Source of the DNA: Piscicola geometra
Lineage: Eukaryota > Annelida > Clitellata > Hirudinida > Piscicolidae
Assembly (NCBI GenBank): GCA_943735955.1
Contig: OX030965.1
Span: 7,689,806 to 7,753,805, forward strand
Direction of reading: 5' to 3'
Length of the DNA stretch: 64,000 bases
The notes below the pieces were generated by a model. The model saw only the letters and a list, made by a program, of their open reading frames with translations, was not told the origin of the DNA and did not search any database. Made by a program: the position numbers and the translations under genes. Shown here one piece after another: positions 24,305-36,693 of this stretch. Position 1 is the stretch's first letter. Every line of letters begins with the position of its first letter.

Positions 24305-27300
24305 TCACCCCTTTCCCGACCTCTTGCCCCCTCTACTCGACGCCCCACCACAGCAGTAGACCACTTCATCCTCACCCCCTTCACCATGATCCACCATCGA
24401 AGTCTTAACGAAGACTGGCGAACCTTTGACAGTAGCCTCCCGTTGGCATGCCAACAAGGCAATGGCGGTCAGTAGGACCACCACGACGAGGAAAGTGCTC
24501 AGACACGTGACCAACGTCCAAGCGAGACTCTTCTCCGAGAGGCTGAACCAGGCGTTGGTGTGCGAGGCACTCGACTGCTTCACCAGGACGATCCTCAGTC
24601 GCAGCGAGGAGTTGAGGCTCCTCTCCTTGCCGCTGTCGACCGCCATCACCTCGACCACCAGACTGCGGTTGCGGAGGCTGCCACTCGACAAAGATGAGCT
24701 GTTCACGTACAAGTCCCTGTTGCTCACCAGTCTGCCTGACTTGCCGTCGATCGAAAAGAAGCTGTTCAGGTCCTCCTCACTCCCATCACTACTTCCATTT
24801 CCGCTCCTTCCTCCCAGCTGCCCACCATTCAACGCAGCCATCTTCTCTCTCACTGCCACTATTAAGTACGTCACTTCAGCGTTGGCAGCGTGGTCTGCGT
24901 CAGAGGCGCTCAGGATGGCGATGGTTTGACCACTCAGGAGAGGCTCCTGCTTCACCACAGTCGCCACTGCAGTCGACGGGCGCACGAAGGAAGGAGCGTT
25001 GTCGTTTTCGTCATCGACTGCAACCATGACAACCGAGGTGGATGTCAGAGTGAAGTCATGCATGTCGGTTGCCTTGACGACCAGTTTGTGTTGGGATGAG
25101 GCCTCTCTGTCGAGTGGTTGGTGGCAGCTGATGACGCCTTGGCGGTGGTCGATTGAAAAGGGACATTCACTTGTCTCTTTGCCTCCTCTCCCTTGTCTGC
25201 TTCTGTGTGCTTCTCTGTACCTGTCTCTCCTTTCATGGATTCCTTTCACATGCTTCATTCCTGTTCCATTGCTCCACAAATAAGTTCGTCTGCTACTGAA
25301 ACTTTGCTTTCGAGATGCTGACTTAATCTTGTAATCGAAAGCATCCTCCCCATCACCACTTGCATCTTCATCAACCCATTCTCCCTCTTCTGAATACTCC
25401 ACGATCTTCTTTTCCTGCAACTCGTCCCTCTTCCTTCCGTCGCAGTCGACGATGGCGAAGTTGAATTGGTTGTAGGGACTGCCATCGGCGTCACTCGCCC
25501 ACACCCAACCCACCTCGACCACCCCTTCGGTGTTCTCAGACAGCCTGAAGTGGTAGGCTGAGGCGGTGAAGAGGGGTGCGTTGTCGTTGACATCAAGCAC
25601 TTCCAGCTCCACCCATGCAGTTGCCGTCATCGCTGGACTTCCGTTGTCTGTAACCAGCACCTGCAGTGCGTAGGAAATAGTGACAAATATTTATGTTTAC
25701 TGAACTCATAATCTTATAAAGGTTCCTTTAAAAAGTTGATTTTTTCGTTAAATTAAAGTATTTGTTAAAAGGTGAAGATGTTTTAGAGCGTGGAAGGCTT
25801 GTTTCTCAACCTGTATCCTGTAGGCTTCAAACCTCTCCCTGTCCAGCTGGGTAACAGCCCTGATCTCACCACTCCCAACATCGATCCTCAAAAGCCCTTC
25901 TTCTGGCGGTTGTTGCTTGTGTTGTTGCTGTTGCTTGAGTTGTTGTTGCTTGTGTTGTAGTTGAAGGTTTTTGTTTGCCTTCAAAGACCCTTGTTTGTTG
26001 CTACTGACGTGCAATGTTGCGTTGTGTTGAGGCACACCGTTTGAATTACTTTGTCTGCTTCTTGTTTCATCTGCGCAAGTGAAACAGTCAAAAATACCTT
26101 TGTAAGCAGTGACCTATTTTTAAAACAATGAATAGTTTTCCAAGACAAGTGTAAATAATAAAAAAGGTTAAACGCTGCAGTAACCTTTTTGTGAGTTATG
26201 ATAGTGATACTGAACACTGTTCAGAGAGTAGCTGATCCTCGCGTTGTCTCCAGCATCGGCATCAGTTGCCATGACGACGCCTATGACTTGCGTCAGTGGC
26301 TGGTTCTCTGGCACCTTGAAGTGGTAGGAGGACTGGCTTGTGATTGGTTGGTTGTCGTTGACGTCATTGACGTATACAAGCAGCTGCTTCTGAGAGGTGA
26401 GGGCAGGCGTGCCGTGGTCTGTGCACACGAGGAGGAGCTTGAAGAAAACGTCACCATTGCCTACGTCATCAGCCAGAGCCTCCCTGTCGATGGTGAGTGC
26501 CGTGATGACGTTGTACTCCTTGCTGAACATCCTCTTCAGGCGGAAGTACTGCTTGCTTCCTCCCGCTGCTCTCAACGCCTGCGTCTGCCCCTCCTTGTAC
26601 ACCCGATCAGCGCCCTCCAAGTGACAGTCGAACTTCCCGTTCTTGCCCGAGTCCACGTCATTTCCCTTCACGTGACCCACGAAGGTTCCCGCGCTGAAGC
26701 CCTCTGTCACGTTGGCGCTCAAGGCACTCGTCTGACTGAGGGTGTTGATGATGATGCTGGGTGCGTTGTCGTTCTGGTCTCGCACTGTCACCTGCTCGTT
26801 GAATAAAATTAAAATAATGAAATGTCAGACTCCATTTATTAACCTGGCATAAATGACGCTTCCACTATTGCAAATATAATTAAGAGTATTTCGTTTGACT
26901 TTGTGCGTATTTGCTTAGAAACATATTGTTTATTGAGTTGAATTGCGGAGAAGAATGACTTGGCTCAGCCACTTGTCTTCATCTGGTGATTGCTGTGTCT
27001 GATTGATTGCACGTGTGCATTAGCTGATCATTCTCGCATCCCCTCTCCTCCTCATCTCAATCCTTCATACTCTGCTCTCTTCTCTCAAACTCTCCATCAC
27101 CAAACCTTTCTTCTTCTTCTCTTTTACCCTCCCAACATATCATTTTCTCTTTTCCCTCTCCCAATCTTCATGTTATTTCCCTAATTTCTCAGAAAATCTT
27201 CTCACCGCTGCAATCACAGCATCATCTTTTTGTTCGGCTTGTCGGTGATTTTTCACTCCCAGAGCGCCGCCATTAATACTCCCTTGAGCCTCTCAATTAT

Positions 27301-30300
27301 TGCCGTGTGATTATGCTCTCTTACATTGCACTTCTCGAACACTCGACTTCTCATCCCATCAGACAAACGTCTGCTAATCACTCAAACCTCTTCGTTCCAA
27401 AGATGCACTCATAATTTCCTTTTAATTTAATTAAAATGAGCTTCAAAATCAATCACATCATAGCACATTTAACCCTTATTCCATAAACCAATTCTGAATC
27501 CACACTTTAATCTGCTTATCCCTTCCACAACCACTGTCAATCTCTACGTTTTTTCCAGAACAAGAACATTTGCATCTTCACAACCATCTTCTCCTCCACT
27601 TCATCTACATCACTGTATCCCAAGTTCTCTACCCAACATCCATTCCCTGCAACCTTGACTGGAACTTCTGCTTGCAAACGAGTGGCTCCGTTGTCGGTAG
27701 CTGTGGCGATGAGGTGGCATGTGGGCGTGCGTTCGTGGTCCACTTCTCCAGCTACTCTTATATCCCCCGACCTGTGTGGTAGCGGTGGTAGTAGAATTAA
27801 GGTTTAATTATTAAACCTAGTTGTGGTAGTGGTTGTGATGCTGGATTCAGAGTGGAGAATTGCCAGTGAAAGTACCTCGCTTTCAAAGCATTGAGGCTCA
27901 CTTGGCGTTGATGTCGAAGAGGCCTCCGTAGATGCTGGCTGTGCTGTGCGCCCAAGAGTAAGTCACTTCCCCGTTCAGCCCTTCACGAAGATGCAAGGTG
28001 TTAGTAGTAGTAGCAGTAATAGTAGTAGAAGTAGTAGTAGTAGTTAAGTACTAGTCGTATTGTTGGTTATTCTAGTAGTAGTAGTAGTAGTAGTAATAGT
28101 AGTTAAGTACTAGTTGTATTGTTGGTTATTCTAGTAGAAGTAGTAGTAGTAGTTTTCTTAGAATTATTAAAAATATCGTCGATAATTACTCGTTCTTAAC
28201 ACGGCGATTAATCACTGATAAAACACGCCACTGATGGCCAGTTAACAACGCCTTTATAGCGCTTGCTCCCTCCACTCGTCCGCGAAGCCTTCTTACTATC
28301 CGATTTCATTGAATTAAATATTCTACAATTAATAAACCATCCTTGATTAATTAAACTTTAAATATATCTCATTATTTTATTCTTGAAAAACACCGTTAAA
28401 TTAATTAACCAATTAATTTAATAAACATTTAAATTATTCATTTAAATGCCATAAGCCATCCATGCCACAAACCACTGTCGACATCAAGGGCTAGAACCCT
28501 CGTGACCAGGCTTCCAATGGCGGCGTTTTCAAGCAGCTCACTTTCGTAGAGGGACTTCTCAAAGATGGGCGCGTTGTCGTTCACATCGAGAACCACTATG
28601 GCGATCTGGAAGAGGTTGTTCATCAAGGGCTTTGTGTTGCTTGTGCTATTTTTTTATGAATAGTACTACTTCTTGTAGTAGTGGTGAGAGTGGAGAGTAC
28701 TGAAAGAGTGATAAAATGTATTTTTAAGTCTATTTAATTGGTAGTTAACAAGCTTGAAAAGAGACATTAGATTATAGTGAAAAATAAAATGAGTATTTTA
28801 AACGTGTAACTCAAAAAAATTATTTAAGATGATAAATTATTTACTTATTTTCAGAAAGTACATTTTTATTTCCGAGAGTAATTGTTCGCTACAAGGAAGA
28901 CTTATGAACTCTTTGGTAGCCTGGCAACCGCTGTTGTGAGCACTTGTATCAGGCATTTTGAATTTTCTTTTTCACCATTTCTCAACTTTTCTCTAATTTA
29001 TTTTCTTTCTTTTCTAATGTCAAAATTTTTTTTAATGATTAATTTTTGAAACTTTCGATGCCCTTGAATATCTATTTATAAAATTGCATTAAAAAAATTA
29101 AATCATTCCATCCCAATCATCTACACTATGATACACTTTAATACTACTCCCCTTCAAGAGGCCACTAATCACATTTCAATACAACAACTTCAAACCACCT
29201 CGAGAGTCCCACTCTTGCTGGGCAGTCCTCCATCGTAGGCGACCACCTTGAGGAAGTGGTTGGCCTTGAACTCTGTGTTCAGCTCTGACGTCAGCTCTAC
29301 CTTCATCTCCATCGAACCATCCATTTTCTCTATAACCTGCAGTTTATTTCAAAGTGAAATTTATAAATTTAATTTATAGTCTAAATTAGAAATTTCAAAA
29401 ACTCTGAAATGTTTGTCTATAGAGAAACCAATGAGCACCTTAAGTTCGAACTTGTGGTCGGTAGGGTCGTCGACTTGCAGTAAGTAGCCAACCACAGAGT
29501 TTCTGTCGTCATCGAGGTCCTTTGCCATCAGGAAGGAGAAGCCGTTGCCCGCTGGAAGACTTTCTGGCAGTTCTTGCGTGATGTGGTCGTTGGGAAAGGT
29601 GGGGCTGTTGTCGTTGATGTCTGTGATGATGATCTGGCATCTGTGGAATTTTTCGCAAAGGTTTATACAATACAAGACATGTTTTTGTTTCTAGTTTTAT
29701 TTTCGATTTAAATTTAATTTCGCCGTAAAAATTGAATAAATAAATATTAAATTAATAAAAAACGTCAGAGCAGAGACCTGATGAGACTGAAGTGCTCAAA
29801 GGGGGAGAGGGCGATGTCGACATTCAAGGAGCACTGGTTGCTGAGGGAGACAGGCTGCAGAGTGACGTTCTGCTTGAAGCTGCTGTGGTCGCTGTGGTAG
29901 AAGCCACTGCTCAGACTGCCGACGATGCTGTCGTTTTTATAGCGTTTGACTTTGATTTTCTCAACGTATGCTTTAGCATCTCTTTTTGTCTGTCTGCGAA
30001 GGCCACTGAAGCCGCGTGGTCGCGAGTAGAAATGGCGCTGTCTGGCTGGCTGTCGAGGGTTCAGCGAGGGCCGACAGAGGCTTTCCCGGTCAACTCTGCT
30101 CCTCGTGAAGAGCACTCCAGTCTCGGCGTGCAGTGCCAGCCAAGGCAGGCCTGGGTCGCTCAAGAAGTTGAACGAAAGTTTCTCTAAAACCTCCCTAGGG
30201 TATTGCTCTTCGAGATGGGCATCCTTTCTGACGTCACCGATCATGTGACCTTCCTCCACTTCCTCTTGCAGGTGGTACACCAGTTGCGTGGTTGTCATAG

Positions 30301-30373
30301 TGACACAAGAGACAATGATGATGATGATGATGGCGGTAGTGATAGTTGTGGTGATGTTGGCAAGTTTATTCAT
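24305..30373 (-). CDS. Protocadherin 1 (seven cadherin repeats), complete
   Basis: Single-pass calcium-dependent adhesion receptor. Nine exons (minus): 29778-30373, 29439-29640, 29199-29336, 28473-28605, 27902-27980, 27654-27771, 26185-26791, 25811-26070, 24305-25660; 1162 residues, every junction in phase. A signal peptide (MNKLANITTTITTAI...) precedes EC1 (YHLQEEVEEGHMIGDV). Seven EC repeats are marked by ITDINDNSP, VLDVNDNAP, VRDQNDNAP, VNDVNDNQP, VLDVNDNAP and VDDENDNAP. The membrane span is TFLVVVVLLTAIALLAC and the cytoplasmic tail is very short (about 50 residues, Gly/Lys-rich). Seven ECs fit the non-clustered (delta-1-like) class. EC5 carries a Gln/Lys/His insert just before its LLRIDVGSGEI strand. 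It shares intron positions with the protocadherin at 46522-63999. Confidence 0.92.
28000..28155. repeat. (AGT)n clusters in protocadherin 1 intron
   Basis: Two AGTAGT runs separated by a duplicated stretch (TAAGTACTAGT.. GTATTGTTGGTTATTCTAGT). Confidence 0.8.
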
Positions 30374-31123
30374 TCCGTCTGTGAGCAGAGAAGGGATAAT
30401 GAATGCATCGTTAATTGAAAGGTTATGTCTCGCAAAGCCTCAGCACACTTCCCAAGTAGCTTTTTCAAGGAACCTCAAGCATTAAAGAATTTGGCAACTT
30501 TCCAAAACTTTTCCACTTACTCTTTCTCCCTTCCAACTCCTCCTCATCTATCCAACCATTCATCTATCCATCCTCATCCATCCCTCATTCATCCCTCCTT
30601 CAGCCATCAGACAGCGACTCATCCATCCCTCATTCATCCCTCATCCATCCCTCATTCAGCCATCAGACAGCGACTCATTCGTCTTTTAAATTTTTGGACA
30701 TGCGCCACTATTGCAGCACAAAGGGGAAGTGACGCTTCTAACAGGATGCAATTAAATTCCTTTGTCTAGAAATATGTCCTTTCATTAAAGCTCCATTTAG
30801 ATTTATGCGACATCTCATTATATATTTTAATTGGTTCAATAAACTCAATTAATTAGTGCATGACTGACAGGCGTCTATAAAAGCGCTTGGAAGCTCCCTC
30901 CTTGCTGCTCCTTGCTGCTCTTCCAAGAAGCCATGCCCTTCCAATTGACATTCGCAACAAGGCATGCCACAGTCTGCTTCAGTTTGTCAGTGTCGTCTGC
31001 TTCTACTACTGAAACTCCAACTGAAGTCGCATGGAGACGTCCTGAGTGTTTCCAAGAAGCAAATTGCATCAAACTGCCGTGTGTTTTGGCAGACTACTCC
31101 ATGAAAAGCAATCGAAGCTCTGT

Positions 31124-31785
<662 letters not shown>

Positions 31786-33810
31786 CCCCTCCCTTCCTTC
31801 CCCCTCTTTCCCAAAAGCACTATTACGGCAAAAAGTAAAGAGTTCACAAAAGGAATGGGAGCACTAATGGCGAGGGCGCGTTGTAATGGCGCACGTGGTC
31901 GCTCCACGCCTCGATGCGTCGAATCAGGGAGGATGTCTTGCGGAGTGCCAGCTCGAAATTGCCAGTTACTTTTTGTGCGTGTGTTTGGGAGACTTGTGCG
32001 TGTGTTTAAAGACTCTGTGCGTGTGTTTAAAGACTTTGTGCGTGTGTTTAAAAGAAAGCTAGGCTTGAACGGTCTTATTACAGATTTCAATTTCTAATTA
32101 AAACTAAAAGTGAGTTTAGTAGCTGGAAGAAGCTGCAAAAGTTTTAATAATTTTAAAAAGCCAAAACAACTGAAATAGTTGTTTCGACGAAATAGTCTTC
32201 AACTCGGAGGGAATTGAAATGCTTCGGAGATTATCGGAGAGGAATTAATTCCTTTTCCTGGCCCCAGCGGTGTTGTTACGAGGGTCGTTTGGCCTTGCAG
32301 GAATTACCTCTGAAGGCAACGTAATCTCAGGACTTGTGTGTCAATGATGCGTATTTATTTGATTGCGGTTTCACTTACGTTTACTCTCCTTTGAGTGGTC
32401 CTGCCGCCGCCAATAATCAAATAGATTTCATCTTTTTTGTGAAATTCAATATTTTAAAATCAATTTTTGTTTTTTTCCGATTTTTAAGATTATATAGAGC
32501 TTTTTTACTTATTCTACTATAAACTCGCGAGGTATTATTTTTGCTTAAGTTTGCTTTTGAATGCTGAAAACGGAGGCCGAGACTGACACCACAAAACAAT
32601 AAATACACCAATAACTACAACAACAGCAACTAAAACAACAACAACAAGCACAACAACAACACAACAACAGCAACGACTGTACCAACAGTCTGTTGGATGC
32701 ATCTACACACGACAACATTACTCAAAAGACGGAAACGAGTGACGTCATCGATAATTTGGCGGGCTGATGTGGCTCGGAAATATGGGGGAAGCTCGTGAGG
32801 AGAGGGGATTAATGAAGGAGTCTAAGGAGACTGCCCTTCGTTGGCTGGGTGGCTGGGTGAGGGAGTCGGTGAGTCGATGGGTGTTTGAGAAAGGTGGCTG
32901 GGTGGGTGGGTGAGTGGGGGAGTGGGAGATTGGGTGGGTGGATGGTAGAAAGATGAAAAGATGGAAGGGTGGAAATAACAGTTTGGATGAATAAGAAGAA
33001 GATTAAGAGAATCAGTGAATGCCCGAAAAGAAGTGAAGACAAACGGTGCAGGATGGATGGATGGAATGACACAACCACGACACTCGAGAGCAAAGACAAC
33101 GACAACGACGACGACGACGACGATGACACACACACTGACAAAAGGGGTGCCTGAACGGGGTGCCTTATGGAAATACCTTAGTTACATGAAATAATAAAAA
33201 TATAATCATCGCTTCCCCGAGTTACGACGCCATTACGTCCGAATATGACGTCACTGGCGTCAAACGTAAACAAGACGTAAAATTAGGATTAAAGCGCTGA
33301 TGTTTAATAATAAACGATTAGGCTTTAAGACTGCTGTTTATCGCATCGAGCCTGCCTGTGTGTTTGTCTGTGTGTCTGTTTGTATGTCTGTTTGTGTGTC
33401 TGTTTGTTTGTGTGTGTTTTTAAGTTTGTATTTGAGTTATTGTGTTTTTGTGGATATATGTGTTTTGAGAGTTTTCTATATGCAGGTTCCACTTAAAGTG
33501 TTCATTCAATCAATTCCTCAAAGGTTTATGTGGCCTGAACTTTGCGTGAAAACTTTCCAGTTGTTGTTTTTCATAGTTGCCGCCAAATTGAAATGCATCC
33601 TCCAATATATTCCACACACCCTTCCCAAAAAGTCGATTACCTCCTTGCCGCCATGGTTACGGCGGCAAATGCATTTCACTTTACTTCCTTCAAATTTCAA
33701 AGTTCGCTTCAAAATAGTTCGTCTTGGCGTCCTTTCAGGCTTTCATGCAATCTCCCGCGACGCCTGCTTCGCTGCTTGGAGAGGCTGATAGTTGAAGAGG
33801 GAGAGTCAAA

Positions 33811-33960
33811 CTCTCCAGTGGCCTCCTGATGCAAAGGTGGCATCTTCAGCAAACTCTCCAGTGGCCTCCTGATGCAAAGGTGGAATCTTCAGCAGACTCT
33901 CCAGTGGCTTCCTAATGCAAAGGTGGCATCTTCAGCAGACTCTCCAGTGGCTTCCGAAGT
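33811..33960. repeat. 43-bp tandem repeat, about 3.5 copies
   Basis: Units beginning CTCTCCAGTGGCYTCC and containing ATGCAAAGGTGGCATCTTC start at 33811, 33854, 33897 and 33940, an exact 43-bp spacing. 43 is not a multiple of three, so coding is unlikely. Confidence 0.85.
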
Positions 33961-36693
33961 GTTCTCAAGGCAGCATCGAGTTACAGAATGTCGCAGAGTG
34001 GAACGACCGCCTTTAGGAGACGATACAATCTTGTACTTTTATTTACGGCCTGCTCGCAACTTAATGGCTTCTTCGTCGCCATGACAACTGGTGAAGAGAC
34101 GACGTCTGCTTGCCTCCGCTGCCACATGTGGTTTCGATATGCGTGGAGTGTGGAGGTTTGGTGGAGGTGGTGTTCGAAAAAACAAAAGAAGAAAACTAAT
34201 GAAGTGGAGGAAGATTGGGCATTGGTGGAAAAGAAGTTGAATGAAGGTCTTGAGTCACTCAGTGGATGTCGTTTGTCTGATTGATCTCTCATTTCTGCAT
34301 TAAAAACACTTGCTCGTAGTCAGTTCACGAGACGATACGATCGCTTTGAAATAGAACTCACACGCATAATTCATCCTCTCGCCAGCTAATCTGGCTGTAT
34401 TTCAGCGAATTTATTTCCAAGCTTTCGAGCAGTTTCAACTTTATTTTTTTCGGCCGTAAATTAAAAACTTAAAACCAACGCGTCTATTCAATTTTTCCGC
34501 TACCATTTTGAAAGTGTGACTCTTGGTGACTCTTTAAATATCCATCTCTGACTCCTCTATCAAGCTCGCAATTATTAATTAATCAACCAATTAATTTGTT
34601 TAATTAACTAATCTTAAATTAAACAAATTAGACGTTTGCTCAATAGTTCATCATTTCGATGCATCGCAATTCATTTGAGAGGGACTCTGGTGGAGGGAGA
34701 GACAAGCTTCAGCGACCACTCCCTCAATGGAAGACCCAGGACAGAGAGACAAGGCAATGCTGCTGCTAATCATGTTATGAGCCAATCAATCACTGCCCCT
34801 CCACACCCATCACTTGAACAGCATTCCTGCTTGCATTAGGCGTCTCATGAATGTAGATAATCATTTTTTGTGGTCAAGTCCATAAATTATTTAATAATAA
34901 GCAACAAGGAAAGTGACTTTCGACTAATATTATTTTCCGTGGGTGTTTTATAGGACTTGTAAGAGGCGAGGAATGTACCAATTATATTTATTGAAGAGAG
35001 GGGCGGGAAGAGGTAATATTGAATTGAGAGTGGGACTCAACAAATAAGGGAAAATTCCTTTCTTGAAATGTTTTTTCTAGTGTTTTTTTGCATCTTTTTG
35101 AAGGCGTGTTCCTCGAGTGTATGCTTGCTTACTTCTGTTCCGAATGCACACCTCAGGTCTTAATCCAGAGCTCGAACTGAGCACTTTGTCTTTGCCTATT
35201 CCTTTTTTAACATTTGATTTTTATTACATTTTTTACCTTTAAACTTTTAGGTAAAATTGGCTATGAAACGTGAGAACCTTTCGAAGGGTCGCTAAATGTA
35301 CTCAAGGTAAGGACTTGTCTGCAGGAACAATCGATACTGGTGATACTGAATCGATAGTGGAGATGAGGATTCAAGCCAAACGACCTTTGCACCGCTTCAC
35401 GCACAAGCACCTGTTCGCACTGGGCGCCTGCGAGTCTGTCTGTCATCAATTATGCATGTGCCTGCATCTTCAATCAACACTCGTTCTGCCAGACGTTTGC
35501 AGGTACTTCTACTACCTACTTAGCTGTCAAGACACAACATCAGTTGCTGCCTTGATCGAATGCTCCTTCCGACGAGTCAGTCGATTTTGTGAATGATTAA
35601 CTCGAGGTTGCGATTGCGGTGGCATGAGTATTTGTCAGAAGTGGCCAATTGAACATTTTTCTTTAAAAAAACTTTTTTTCAAAGCCTAACAAACACCAGT
35701 GTGTCGCTTGGGAAAAGTGAAATTAATTCGTTCTTTAAAATTGCAAGGAAAAGCTTCGAGGACGCTCGGGAGTCGTCAAATGATGCACGTTAAGCGGCAA
35801 AACGGAGATAAAGTCTTTGCTCGAAAATTAAACTCATTAGAATGACGTTACGGCAAAATTTAGGGTGTTTCCAATGGAATTAGCTCACCTTATTCCAAGA
35901 TTCCAGACGATTCCCAAACTACAAACCAGTTCAGTTTTCTTTTCGGCTCACATAAACTTGTGTTCAGTTTGATTAACCAACCGTTCCTAGTTTCTAGATT
36001 TTTCAAAAACCATCAGAATTTTAAAATAATTAACTTTCAGAAGCCTCAACTCTGTAAATGTGCTTCGGCAAGTGAAGCATTACTCAAAGCGACGCACCAT
36101 CCCGCTCATTCCCGCGTCAAGGCATCCATCTTTATATACACCCTGCCATCTCTCATCTCACTCCTAGGTCTCCACATCAACTTCTTCTTTTCCTTTCTTT
36201 TATTTTATTTTTCAATCAAATGAAATCTTCAAGACTCCCCTTGAACTAACAAATGGGAGGCGTCAAAACTCACATTTCAACATTTTCATAGATAAATGTG
36301 TGAGTATATTGACCTAAAAATTAAATAAATAAATAAAATATTTTCAATGAATTAATTAATAAATTAATATTAATTAAAAATAGCTACTGAATATTCACCA
36401 TCGAGGATGTTTTCGCAGCGATGACTCATGCAGCTCACTGCAGCCTGGGCCGATCATTTAGAACTTTAAATACTTACGTCTGCTGTTTGCGCAACTGAAA
36501 GTGTTTCTCTGGGGCTTCGAAGATATATTCGATGGCCCGGGAAGTGTTTGCAAGCTCAGTGAACTTGGCTGAAAAGGTGCAGTGATCACTCTAAGCATCG
36601 GTTCCTCTTTCAGTTAGCCTGCCACTCTTTATGGAATATTTGAGAATCTTCTTCACAGTGCACAAGTCTTAGAGGAGTTGCAGTGTGGAGAGC

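Noticed and set aside
33811..33960. CRISPR array
   Set aside because: There are no spacers between the 43-bp units, the units drift, and the DNA is clearly eukaryotic.
33988..34284. 98-residue + strand frame with Lys-rich end
   Set aside because: No domain, no splice partners and no conserved pattern; composition fits a chance frame in spacer DNA.
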